Source of the DNA: Stenogyne calaminthoides
Lineage: Eukaryota; Streptophyta; Magnoliopsida; Lamiales; Lamiaceae
Direction of reading: 5' to 3'
Assembly (NCBI GenBank): GCA_037126765.1
Contig: JBBCBC010000002.1
Location: 49,356,889 to 49,420,888, forward strand
DNA: 64,000 bases
In this document: one piece after another, positions 12,833 to 24,156 of the stretch
How the letters are laid out: every line of letters starts with the position of its first letter
How positions within the stretch are numbered: position 1 is the first letter of the stretch
The notes under the pieces: generated by a model
What the model was told of the DNA's origin: nothing
The model's input: only the letters and a program-made list of their open reading frames with translations
Databases searched by the model: none
Made by a program: the position numbers and the translations under genes

Positions 12833-15060
12833 TTCCCAATTTTTGTGTCGATCGTTCTTTAGCCCATACATATCTTAACAGATAACAATGTAATATTTTG
12901 GTTGAAATGTCAATTATTTAATGATTTTCTTTTATAATTTATGATAGTTGTTAATTTACTAACTTATACTATGATTTTGCTCTAAAAAGGCCAAAATCCT
13001 TATGTAATTACAAATCAATAGATTACAAAAAAACATTGGGTAGTAACTGCTGATTTTCTTTTTCTTTTTTATTATATTTTTTGTTTTATGATTTTGACAA
13101 AATTAGAGGATTAGAGGATTCTGTAAAAAAAATGAAACATTTTGTTGATGTAAATATTATAATCTTCACTGTTCTCATTGGTTGCTAACGACCAACACTT
13201 TTGGGGATCAGATTAATTATTTGATTAGGTAGTGTTTTTAATTTTATTTTCTTTCATCTTTTATGTTAGGATTTGATTAGGGTATATTTTACTTTTTCGT
13301 TTTTTGTTTAGGTATTTGGCGTATTCTGGACAATACTCTTCAATGGCCTATCAACAGCATACTACAGGCGTTTTGAAACACTATTTTTGCCTAAGAAACA
13401 CTTTTTTTTTTGACAACTTCAAAGAAAAGTGTTTCCAATTGTTTCAAAATAAGCACTTTGTCTCTTACTCTCTTATTTTAATTTATAATTTTCTAATTTA
13501 CCATTGTGAAAAAAATTTTTTTTTTACTCATTACATTTAAATTGTTAACTATATTTTTGACGTGGTTATTATTACAATTGTTGTCATGTGGGAATTCATT
13601 TTGATGCTCAGCTTCATGACATCAGTTTGTAAATACATTTTAATGTAGAGTTTGTTAATTCTTCAGTTTATACACAAATTTTTTCAGTTTTTACATACAC
13701 CCTCTCCCAAAATTGTTCATATTTACTTAAATTTGTATATACATTTTATTCTATTTCAATAAAAATTTTGTGTATTCTTTGCATATTTTTGTTACGCTTG
13801 CTGAATTTTAATATACTATGTAATTTAATTTCATCTTTGTTTATTTGAAAAAAAAACACAATTCTTTCAAAATACAATTTATCTTTATCTTCTCACAAAT
13901 AATAAAGTTTGTATGACTACACTAAATCATCATGCCTCTCTACAATAATGAAACATAAGAAAAATATATAATTTAATTCAATTCAAAATATAATTGTAAT
14001 ACATCATTTTTGTTCTTTTGATGTATACATTATCTACCATATGTCATTTACAAATTTTTGAGAGAAACTGAACTGGGTCCATTGTAATTAATTACTAAGA
14101 AAAAGAATGTGGCAAGTTCTTATTTATAGATTTTAAGGAACGGTTCAGATGTGAAGAAATGGAGAAAATGGGTGGGAACATATATTGCAGGACTTTGCTG
14201 TTTTTATATATGTATAGATGACAAAGATAATTACGTAAATAAATGGCATCATTTAGTACATGCATATCCTTCCCTCAATTGAAGCTAATTATGATATTCT
14301 GTATAGATAAAATATTTTCCCTAATGTCTGATAAAAATGTATACATATATATACTGCTACAACTAATTATGATCAATGAATCGCGTCCATTGGTTACTGG
14401 TACACGAATTATGACTCGATTTGAACTGTTCATTTTTTTATTTTGAGAAGATACACACCGTGCAATACTATTATTATTTATTTGTACAAGGTAAAGTATA
14501 TTTTTTTAGAATTAATAGTAAGAGTAATGTACGGTCATAAAATGCATATAATTTTTTTAAAATTTTATTTTAATTTAATTTTCTCGTTATTTCCCTCCCA
14601 TCCAATGTGATGAATATCAGGATCTTCTGTACATATATTTCATTCCTCGTGAATTTATCCTATGCAGTGTGATAGTCTGCTAGAGTTAGAACCTATGTCA
14701 TTTTCCAAGTGACTCTAACCATTAATCAAAAAAATTTAGATAGACATATTTTTGTTATTTGGGTTATCTCACCTCGTTCTATCAATGGTTGTTTTACCAA
14801 AGTAGAACCTATTCTTGGGTTTTTAAAAAAAAAAAATTGGTGGTGCGTGGTGGATTTAATATACTTACCAATACTTTTTTTTTAAAAAAAATTGTGCGCT
14901 AATTGCTCCTTTTTTATGCCCTCTCACGCCCTCCAATTATCTCCTTTCTGCTCCACTTTCTTTCTCCTCAACAATGGTGGTCGTGCGTTTTCTTCTTTCG
15001 TCAAGTTTTTTTTTTTTTTTTAGATTAGGGTTTAAAATATAATTATACGGTGATACGTGA
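12833..15060. other. intergenic, AT-rich
   Basis: No gene, RNA gene or element terminus was recognised in this stretch. Confidence 0.4.
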
Positions 15061-15392
15061 TTAAAAAATATATATAATTATATTGTGCTTAAAATTGTGA
15101 TACAAACTTAATATACAGTGGTACGTACTTAACAAGATGTGGTACGGAGTGAATAAATAGTAGTATGAGCTTAACATTTGATGGCACGAGTTTAAATAAA
15201 TTGTAATATATGATGGTACTGACTTAATAAAGTGTGGTACGTGATAAATTAATGGTGGTACGGGTGAAAAAATGGTGGTACGAGCTTCAATAAAATGTGG
15301 TACGAGGTGAAGTAATGATAGTATGGGCTTCAATAAAATGTGGTACAAGGTGAATTAATGGTGATACGGACTTCAATAAAGTATGGTACGAG
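15061..15392. repeat. minisatellite, GTGGTACGAG-type units, left part
   Basis: Degenerate tandem units of roughly 50-60 bp, each built from TGTGGTACG, a short spacer, GAATTAATGGTGGTACGAGC and TTCAATAAAA. On the minus strand this reads as repeated VPHFI, which produces spurious frames. The array is interrupted at 15393 by a hAT element and resumes at 16265. Confidence 0.8.
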
Positions 15393-16272
15393 TAGAGATG
15401 TTAAACGGGTCGGCCCTAACCCATTAAGACCAGCCCTACAGGGCTACGGGCCAAACGGTCCCGGGCCTTAAGCGATTCATTTTAAACGGGTCTCTAATAG
15501 TTGAGACCTAACCCTAACCCTAGCGGGTTACGGGCTAAACGGGCCACCTAACGGGCTCCGAAAAAAATTAAAAAAAATTCAAAAAATGTTCAAACATTAA
15601 CATTACATAATGACAAAAATTCGATCCACACTGCCCCATCATCTTTAATAACAAATGTTCAAAATATAAAATTAGTTCTCATCATCTTTAATAACATAAT
15701 TGAGCAAAGTTCCCATGAAATTAGTTAATAATATAAAATTTGTATCATCACATTTATAAATTAATACCATAATATTAATTTATAATTATAATGATATCAG
15801 TTTCATATTATGAACAAATTTCATAATAGAATTTATAAAAATATTATATTATTATTTTATATTGAATTAATATTTACTTATTTATTCAATTCAATAGAAA
15901 TTGAAAACTGTTAAAAAATATTGAATTGGAGAGGATTAATTATTAATTGACTAAATCAAATAGAAATATTTAATTTGTAATTGATTGGCCATAATTGATT
16001 TTTGCCTTATTTAAATTTGTGAAAAAACTTTTAAAAAAATTAATTGAAAAATTAGAAAAAAAAATAAAATAAAATTTGAGTATATATAAATATAAACGGG
16101 TTGGCCCGGTTAACCCGCGGGCAAGCCCGTTTAGCCCGCGGGCTAATCGGTCCGGGCCAAAAAGGCCCGATTTTAAACGGGCCTCCCATTGCTCGGCCCT
16201 AACCCTGCATATAATAGATTTAAACGGGCCGGCCCGTTTAGCCCGGCCCGGATTAACATCTCTAGGTACGAG
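15385..16272. mobile_element. non-autonomous hAT element with perfect 8-bp TSD
   Basis: Element 15393-16264, 872 bp. Direct 8-bp repeats GGTACGAG lie at 15385-15392 and 16265-16272. The ends are inverted: TAGAGATGTTAA at the left and TTAACATCTCTA at the right. Both ends carry GC-rich subterminal arrays of CGGGC/GGCCC (AACGGGTCGGCCC, GGCCGGCCCGTTTAGCCCGG), typical of plant hAT elements. The core is AT-rich and non-coding. The 73-codon frame at 16076 is terminal GC-rich DNA, not a gene. Confidence 0.9.
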
Positions 16273-16470
16273 TGAAAAAATGGTGGTACGAGCTTAAATA
16301 AAATGTGGTACGATGTGAATTAATGGTGGTAGGACCTCAATAATGTGTGGTACGGAGTAAATTAATGGTGATGCACCCTTAATAATGTGTGGTACGGGGT
16401 GAATAATCAATGGTAGTACGAGCTTAATAAAATGTGGTACAAGATGAATCAATGTTTGGGTAGTACGGTG
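16265..16470. repeat. minisatellite, right part
   Basis: Continuation of the array seen at 15061-15392, with the same GTGGTACG units and the same orientation, displaced by the hAT insertion. Confidence 0.8.
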
Positions 16471-19113
16471 TAGTATTAGAGTGTTGATTGGATGAGAGAG
16501 AGAGAATGTTGTTATAATTTTTAGGAGAAAATGCCGCTGATACTTTTTTACGAATGCAACTGTTTCTTTCATATTTTATTTAATTCTTTTAGTTAATTAA
16601 ATAAGGGTATAAGAGTCTAATTAATAATTCTCTTGGCTAGAAAAGAACAAATTGAAATCTAATGACATAAAAGAATATTTACTTTTACATTGGGCTATTT
16701 ATAACTCTACCCCATCTATAACTATCTAATAACAAAAACTTATGACTTTTTTAGAAACTTTTGTTATCCCCCAAAATCTCATTACTAAATTTGTCAATAA
16801 ATCTGTAAAAAAAAATAAAAAAATTGTACACTAAATAATTAAATAAATAAAAACTGTAAATCTATTGAATTCTTAACTCTATTCATTTAAATTTTCGACT
16901 AATCACTTTCTCTTTTCTTTTTTTTTTTGAAAGGACTAATCACTTTCTCTCAACATATAAAAATGACACCTATCTAATAACAAAAACTCTACCCAAAAAA
17001 CGATTACACCTAATTACAATTATGACTAAATGAATATAATTGCACCCCGCTAACTTTTCCCCAATAACCACCCATTCACTTTCCCTACATTAAATTTCGC
17101 AATCTATTCTTGTCAATTAATTTATCAACCATCACTCCCCAACTATCCAAACTTGATATAATTATATTAAAAAAATTACTAATTTCCTGTATACATATAT
17201 ATAAATAAACAAATTACACTTTCACCAAACTATCCACCTCCCCTACTACCCAAAAAACGGTTACACCTAATTACAATTACCCCTAAATAAATATAGTTAC
17301 ACTTAATTCACACAATAACCCCAATAAAACATTTTACAGTAACCACTACCTTTCTAAGCATATATACGTTTTGAACATCTACATTTGAAATCATAATGAC
17401 ACCCCATTTTACCTTGATCAAAGATTACTTGCGAAATGAAACTTCGAGTCGTTCGGACGAGGGGTAAGGTCTTAAAAATCAAACTGAAGCTAGCAACTTG
17501 GGTGTGTGTGCTTCATGATCAAGAGGTATCCAAAAAAGATGCATTTCACCTGTAACAATCGTAAAAACTCAGCAACATAGCATAAATAAGTAATTTATTT
17601 TGCAAGTCTCTGCAATAGAGGCACAATTGCCCATTTCTCATTGAGGTTCAAAACTTGATTTGCACAGAATTTGCAATGCAAATGTATTATATATTGTATA
17701 CATAACAATGATTCTCAATGATTCTTACAATTAATTCCTTTTATGCAGGGTTTACATATTCACACAACTATCAAAAGTGTGCAGATACCCACTATCAAGC
17801 CATTACTCAACGAGAGACAGCAACATATCTATATTCTTGACATGGAAAGCTTTATCTATTTCTGATTTTGTATTGAGTTTCTGTGGTGGAATCTAATTTG
17901 GTCTAAGTTGTAGGAATTTTTCTTTTTTAAATTTAGAACAAATTTATAAGAACAACTTATAAATTAAGACGATACCTATACTAAAAACTTCATATTTAGA
18001 AGAAATTTATACTTAAAAGCCAATGGAACAGATCCATATGAAAATTGCAACAAAAACATGAATCAATTTCATTAAAATAAACATATTATTTAAATAATAA
18101 TGAAAATTTCAATTAAACATTGTTCATTTGATCTTAATAAGGAAGCGAAAATTGAAAACATATGAATATTAAAATGCAATTTTATCTCTATTTCGTGGAT
18201 CTACTATAAAAATTGGCAAGTAAAACGTTCAATCTTATATACCTAAAGAAATGTGCTATTGGTTGTGGCAGTCGTCATTTCTCTTTTCTTCTCAGCTTTG
18301 ATTCAGAGAAAATTGAGATAAATTCGTAAATAACTTCAATTGAAAAGATCAAAACAGTAGATGCTCTCATATATCAACACCTGAATCCAATTTTGCGGCA
18401 TTCTTTACCTGGAGGAAGGGGAACGACGATCGATTGCAGTGTGAGAATGGTGGGTTAGCATTGTTCTACGCATTTGCATAAAGGGACTTATTGGGCTTAA
18501 GGTTGGGTGGACCTTCTCTTTATTGACTCACTTTTTTTTTTTCATTTCCTTCTCTCATTTCCTTACAATATTTGTACTTTAATCTTTTTTTTTTTAATCA
18601 GGCAAGATAAAAAATTCATTACTAACTTGGCTATAAGGGATAGCCAACAAGAGTTTATACAGTAAATTAAAGACTTATTACAGACGGTGGATTATTCAAC
18701 CAAGAAGCTAAAGACGCATTACTAAAAATAAAGTTTTAAGTGTGCTGCAATATATAATTGGGCTTCAATTGGGCTTGCACTATATGATTAAAAGGTGTAC
18801 ATTTAGTTCTCAAAAAAAAAGGTGTACATTTAATTTTGTTTGTTTGGACATGAAATGTATGACATAATGAAATTCAGATGGATAATTAAACAGGTAAATA
18901 TTTTCATTGTTTTGTGAAGCATATATACGTAAGCTGAATTTGAAATCAATTTTTTTTTTGAGTGATTTTTTCCTTTTGCCTCAGATTTAATTCTGACTTA
19001 CAACTGGTTTTTAATTCTTCTGGAAATAAAATTAAGTCTTAATTACTTTTAGACCCTTAAACTGACATCGCCTAAAAATTTAATAGTTGCAGGACCAAGT
19101 ACATCAGGTGAAA
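16471..19113. other. intergenic, no gene recognised
   Basis: AT-rich. Around 17390-17600 and 18240-18470 the base composition is more balanced, which could be captured gene pieces, but no protein family could be assigned. A T-run followed by AATCAGGCAAGATAAA at 18582-18620 resembles the antisense 3' end of a LINE. Confidence 0.35.
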
Positions 19114-20954
19114 TGTTGGGATTATACTGAAAAGTATGCTTTTACTTTGTATAATCAAAACTGAATTTCGGACTTATTTACTGAAATAAATTGTTTATCA
19201 CTGATGCTTTAAATATCATCGAATGTTACATATATTTACTGCATAACTGTTCAATAAATAGTACGTGTTACATTGTAGTTAATTTAGTGATACCAGATCT
19301 CAGAAGATTAAATTAACAGTCTCTTGTAACTAAAAGTATACCATTCACGACCTAGATGGAAATGACCAATCCATCGTGAAAGGTTGAAGTGTAAGGCTCA
19401 GATTGGTTTGTCTTGACCAAGAGATTACACTAGTGCATGACTGATGCACTGAAGAGGACCTACAGGAGGACAAATTCTTCAGAACTGAACTAGGAAGAAT
19501 TAGACCTCAGTGGTTAGTTATTTTTTAATCTTCGTCCCTTAAATAGGATTGCGTGTGGTTAGTAACTATTGCTTTGACTTATTACGGGTAGAGAATCAAG
19601 GAGATTCAATACTTTATATCTTGGGCAATATTATTGGTCACATGCGATTGCTAAGATTTAATACGGAGAATCGTGTGCAAGTACGCTTGTTCGATTTGCC
19701 CCCTTGGGAGGTTCATAAGATTTATCATACCAAATCTTGCAAGTGGAATTTATTTCCGGTATGGATAATAATGTTGAACCGTTCCTTAACCAAGGATAAA
19801 AGATATTAATTAATGAAAAGTTATTTCGGTGGCTTGAATTAATTAATTGGCTAGATAATCTTAAGCACGGGAAATAATAACCGGGAGTCATATTAACTGT
19901 AATATGGGTTAAGATGGATATTGCAATATTAATTATGTAGTGAGATTAATTAATATTTATGGGCTTGAATAATATTGTGGCTCAATATTGATAATTCAAG
20001 ATCCATTGGAAGGTCCAATCTTAATTCTCCTAAAGGTCCCCCAAGTAGCCCAACATAAAGTTCAATAATTGAAAAAGGTGTTTAAAAATAAAATAAATTT
20101 TGTTGCTTATTTTTTCTCATATTTTTCGAAAATCATAAATAAAAGAGGGAGAAAGATTTTCTTTGAATTTTGTTATGGAATGAAGATATGTATTCTTGGA
20201 ATACAAGATTATCTCATTAAATTCAAGAAATCTCCCACTTGGTTATTTATGGTGAGATTTTCGAAATTTTCAAAGAATAAGGGAAAGAAAGATTTTCTTG
20301 ATTTTCTTGAAAAGATATTATGAAAGATATGTATTTCTTGAAATACAAGTATATCTCATAAATTCAAGAAGATCCAAATATTGGTTTCTTGTTCCTATTA
20401 TTTTCGAAAATTCCCATAGCAAGAGGAGTTGGGATTTTATGGAATATTTTAATTATGGAGAAAAGAATATATGATATATATTCAAGATTTCTTGGAGATC
20501 AAGAAAAAGATTTTCCCATATTATTTTATCACTAAAAATTCGACCAACACCCTCTATAAATAGGGGATGAGTGTTTCATTCCCAAGTACAATTCCATGTG
20601 CTTGAAAAATTAGTAAATCCACAAAGGTGGTGCAACAAAATTTTATTTTCCCTTTTGTTAATTGTTCGCGAGTTTCCTTCCACCGGATTGACGAGCAATG
20701 ACTAGGGAATACTTGGGAAGGCTTTTTGGTGTGTTCTTATCAACGAGACCATTGCCACTCCAAGAGGTTAGTTCACGTAAACCCGTAGCAATTCCGCATG
20801 CGTAGGATTTATGTGAACTGTTTATATGCATGATTTGTTGTTGAATTATTATTTGAATTAATATAGGATTAATTCATGCTAGTAATAATTGTTAGAATTA
20901 AATTTGTATTTAAATATTCATCCCGAATAGATCCGTGCAAATAATTCCCCAACA
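19114..20954. mobile_element. probable solo LTR of an LTR retrotransposon
   Basis: The segment begins TGTTGGGATTATACTG and ends TTCCCCAACA, giving the TGTTGGG/CCCAACA inverted ends of plant LTRs. It contains a promoter-like CTCTATAAATAGG at about 20552-20564, in plus orientation. No internal retroelement sequence adjoins it, so a solo LTR (1841 bp) is the simplest reading. No clear 5-bp TSD is visible (tgaaa against aaaaa), which keeps confidence moderate. Confidence 0.55.
20552..20564 (+). promoter_or_regulatory. TATA-like box inside the putative solo LTR
   Basis: CTCTATAAATAGG, a good plant TATA context, lies in the last quarter of the putative LTR, about 390 bp before its end. Confidence 0.45.
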
Positions 20955-21549
20955 AAAAATAATTTGATTGGTGAAGACTCAATTGAGGAAGCAAAACCTA
21001 CTATAGATGATATTCACAATCAAAGCATAAACTATAATATTCATGAAAAATGCAAAATTGTATAAAATCATAATTTACATATATTATTCTGTAATCAAGT
21101 TCTAAAGAAGACATTTTATGTTGATGATCTTATGTGCTATGACCAGTAACAAGAGTCAGAGAGAATCATAGAAGAACGACAAACTTCTCTTAAGAAGGCC
21201 AGTTTTTAATCATGAACAATTGTATGTTGTCGATTTCAGAGTAACCAACCAAGAAGGTTCGAGAATTTTGATATGCGACGAGGACGACAAAAAAAAAAAA
21301 AAAAAAAAACAACAACAACAACAAATAACATGTTTTACAAAGAAGTATTTCAAAACTTGTAAACAAAGACATTATCTTTTAATCTTGAATTATTTGACGA
21401 TGTAAGTATTTTCTATTTTTCAACCACAAAACATTTCACATACCTAAACACAAAAACAAAAAGATGTAAACAAATCATACATTCTATCAAAAAATAAAGA
21501 GTAAAAATCAAACAAATATACATTCACAACTCCTAAAATTAAAATTAAC

Positions 21550-21592
21550 TTAAAATCACAAATCGTGCAACGCACGGGTGATATACTAGTTA
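21550..21592 (+). mobile_element. Helitron 3' terminus
   Basis: CGTGCAACGCACG forms a short hairpin, followed about seven bases later by CTAG and then T. This is the canonical Helitron 3' end (hairpin, CTAG, insertion before T). The 5' TC end upstream could not be located, so the extent is unknown. It may include the region back past the solo LTR. Confidence 0.65.
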
Positions 21593-21641
21593 AAGTAAAT
21601 ATATATAGGGTAACACTGGATCCAGTGCACTAGTCAAAGAG

Positions 21642-21873
21642 TGGGTCTCATGTGTACCCGGGTGCACAATGCACTCATAGTGCATTTTAGAAGCGTGCAA
21701 CTATATAAAATAGAAACATGCAACTATTCCAAACAGAAGCATGCAACTATGTTCCCATATTAACAGTTACAGTACTTTTCTGTGTAAATAAATCGCACTT
21801 TTCAACATAACAAGTTGCATGCTTTTAAAATGCACTATGAGTGCACGGTGCACCCGGGTGCATACAAGACCTA
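21642..21873. mobile_element. MITE family M1, copy 3
   Basis: The best-preserved copy: the left end GGTCTCATGTGTACCCGGGT and the right end ACCCGGGTGCATACAAGACC are inverted. TAGTGCATTTTAGAAGCGT is inside the left arm and its complement in the right. It lies about 50 bp past the Helitron 3' end. Confidence 0.85.
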
Positions 21874-22474
21874 GCCATAGTCAAATTATACAATTGATGT
21901 ACAATCAAAATAATATGATTATTGACCGATATTTGATTGATTTGGTTTGGGCAAATAATCAAATTTAATTTTATTTATATTTGCTTGATTTGAGAAATCA
22001 GTATGATTTAATTTGATTTTCTTTATTATCTTTTATTTTGACAATATATAAATTCATTTTAATTCGATTGATCATGCACCTTTCAATATCGATGATATGT
22101 ATCAATATGATTTGATTTGTCACAATTTTAATATGCTTAAAAAAATTTGTAAAACTTAACACTATAATCTAAAAAAAAAATTGAATTACACGATTCAAAT
22201 GTATTATGGGGGTATTTTAAAAAACTTATAATTTATAAGTGATTATACTCACTTAAAATTATGTGCATACATAATTTTGAGTGTTTTATTTTCCTTTTAT
22301 TATATTAAATAAGCTATTAAAAGTTATAAGTTAAAAGCATATCATTTTTAGTAGCTTATGAATTTTTTTATACTAACAACTTTTCTTTGATTTTTTTCAA
22401 ACACTATCAACTTTTCTTTGATTTTTTTCCAAACACTATATATTAACATTTACTATTAATCAATTTTTTCATAA
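21874..22474. other. intergenic, AT-rich
   Basis: No gene is seen. A 32-bp tandem copy (ACTTTTCTTTGATTTTTTTC and flank) is at 22379-22440. Confidence 0.4.
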
Positions 22475-23092
22475 TCACTAATCTAGGTTGCACGAATACG
22501 TGTATGGCAATACGGGTACGATACGATGCGGGTACTGGGACACATATTTTTTAAAATAATTGGGTAAGATACGGCCTGGGTACGATTATAATTTTTCAAA
22601 TTATTTTATATTTTTATTATATATATAAATATTTCCAGAAATATTTTTGAAAATATGTGTCTTTGTAACATATGCAATTTTTTAACACTTAAACAAATAT
22701 AAAATCAAAAATGAGATGAACATCGTAATAAAATATGTGAACGACTAACAGTTTGACAGTGGTGTAACCGTGTGAGCAATAGAGAGAGTCAATATTTTTT
22801 TACTGTTTGTGGGCTAATTTGGGTTAATTTAATATAAAATAAATTTATTTCAAGGCAAAAAACAAAATAAATTTTACAAATTTGACCCTACGTGTACCCT
22901 ATCCGTGTCCGACACGCTGATCAGTCGTGTCCGACACGGTACCCAAAATTATTATTAATATTTTTAATTGGGACATGCCACGTGGCGTATCGAATGCATA
23001 TTCCACCAGTATCCGTATACCCAAGTACCCACGAAGTATCCGACACTGCATTATTCAAAAATTCCGAGTACCCATGCATCTTAGTCACTAAT
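22475..23092. mobile_element. hAT-type MITE with 8-bp TSD
   Basis: Element 22483-23084, about 602 bp, flanked by TCACTAAT at 22475-22482 and 23085-23092. The ends are imperfect inverted repeats: CTAGGTTGCACGAATAC at the left, and CTAAGATGCATGGGTAC as the complement of the right. GGTACGATACG and GTGTCCGACACG clusters lie near each end. It is non-coding. Confidence 0.8.
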
Positions 23093-24156
23093 TTTAATCA
23101 ATTCTCCAAACACATAATCAATTTTTTTTAATTCTCCCCACCATCATTTAATTAGTTACTTTAATTAATTCAATCTCTCATTTATATATATTCCATACTT
23201 TACCCAATTTCATTAATTATATTTTATTTTTTTACCCGTCCTGGACTCAACCCGACCAGAACCCGGCCCGAGTGGTTCATGGTTCATGGTTCATCCGGCC
23301 CGAATGGTTCGTGGTTTAGAGTTCATAGTTTAGAATTTAGGTTTATATAATTAAAAAATTTGTATGCGAACCGGACCCAACCCGTCCCGAACTAGGCCCG
23401 ATTGGTTCATGGTGTACCCGGTCCGAATGATTCATGCTTTAGGTTCAGGTTTATATAATTAATGATTAAATAAATTAATTAAATGATGGTGGGATCTTGC
23501 ATATGTGGCGCACCACATAAATGGTGGACATATAAGTTTGTGTCCACCTGCGGGCATATGATCAAATCCGTATATAGATATGCATGTGTATGAATTTCAC
23601 TCAACACCACATACTATATGAAATAGAGGCACTCTTGCGTGTCTCACAATGAGACGAAATGTAATTTAGGCATTGACGATTTAACACTTTGGGAGGGGTG
23701 AGTGTTAATTGTGCTAAGTTCTACCCCGTCTTATGCATGAGACCGTCTCATACGAGCTTTTATCTATGAAATAAAGGATCTGCGTAACTCTATTACTATA
23801 TATTACTCTAATCGAATTGAAAAAATTTATTGATATTGAAATTGAAATGGTCATTCTATACCATGCAATACTATAAGGAGACGACCTAGCAACAAATACT
23901 GTTACGATCGAGCTACAAATCAAACTCCACTCTCCACTCCAACTGGAAAAAATCAAATTAATTACTAATTATCAAAAAGTGATTAAAATACAGCTAGGTA
24001 ATTTAAACCCACTAATTTTATTTAATTTTTACGAGAGATCACAACCCCTAAATTACCTGGATTTACACAATCTTTCCCATTTACACTGTAATCACACCCC
24101 TATATCTCCCGTGAAATCAGAAAAACTTCCAAGAAACCTCTCAATTCTCCATACCA
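23093..24156. repeat. intergenic with a partial copy of repeat family R
   Basis: About 23140-23590 shares blocks with the TIR element at 63463-63861 (TTAATTAAATGATGGT, GATCTTGCATATGT, GGGCATATGATCAAAT). It also has phrases such as GAACCATGAACCACT, in either orientation, that recur at 54890-54950 and 63620. The 24000-24156 part is the upstream flank of the pseudogene. Confidence 0.5.

Noticed and set aside
16076..16297. 73-codon frame rich in Pro, Arg and Gly
   Set aside because: It covers the GC-rich subterminal repeats of the hAT element and runs out of its end.
16294..16572. Minus-strand frame with repeated VPHFI units
   Set aside because: It is the translation of the GTGGTACG minisatellite; periodicity follows the DNA repeat and no start context or homology is seen.
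17390..18480. Stretch of more balanced composition that might hold captured exons
   Set aside because: No open frame or family motif survives inspection on either strand.
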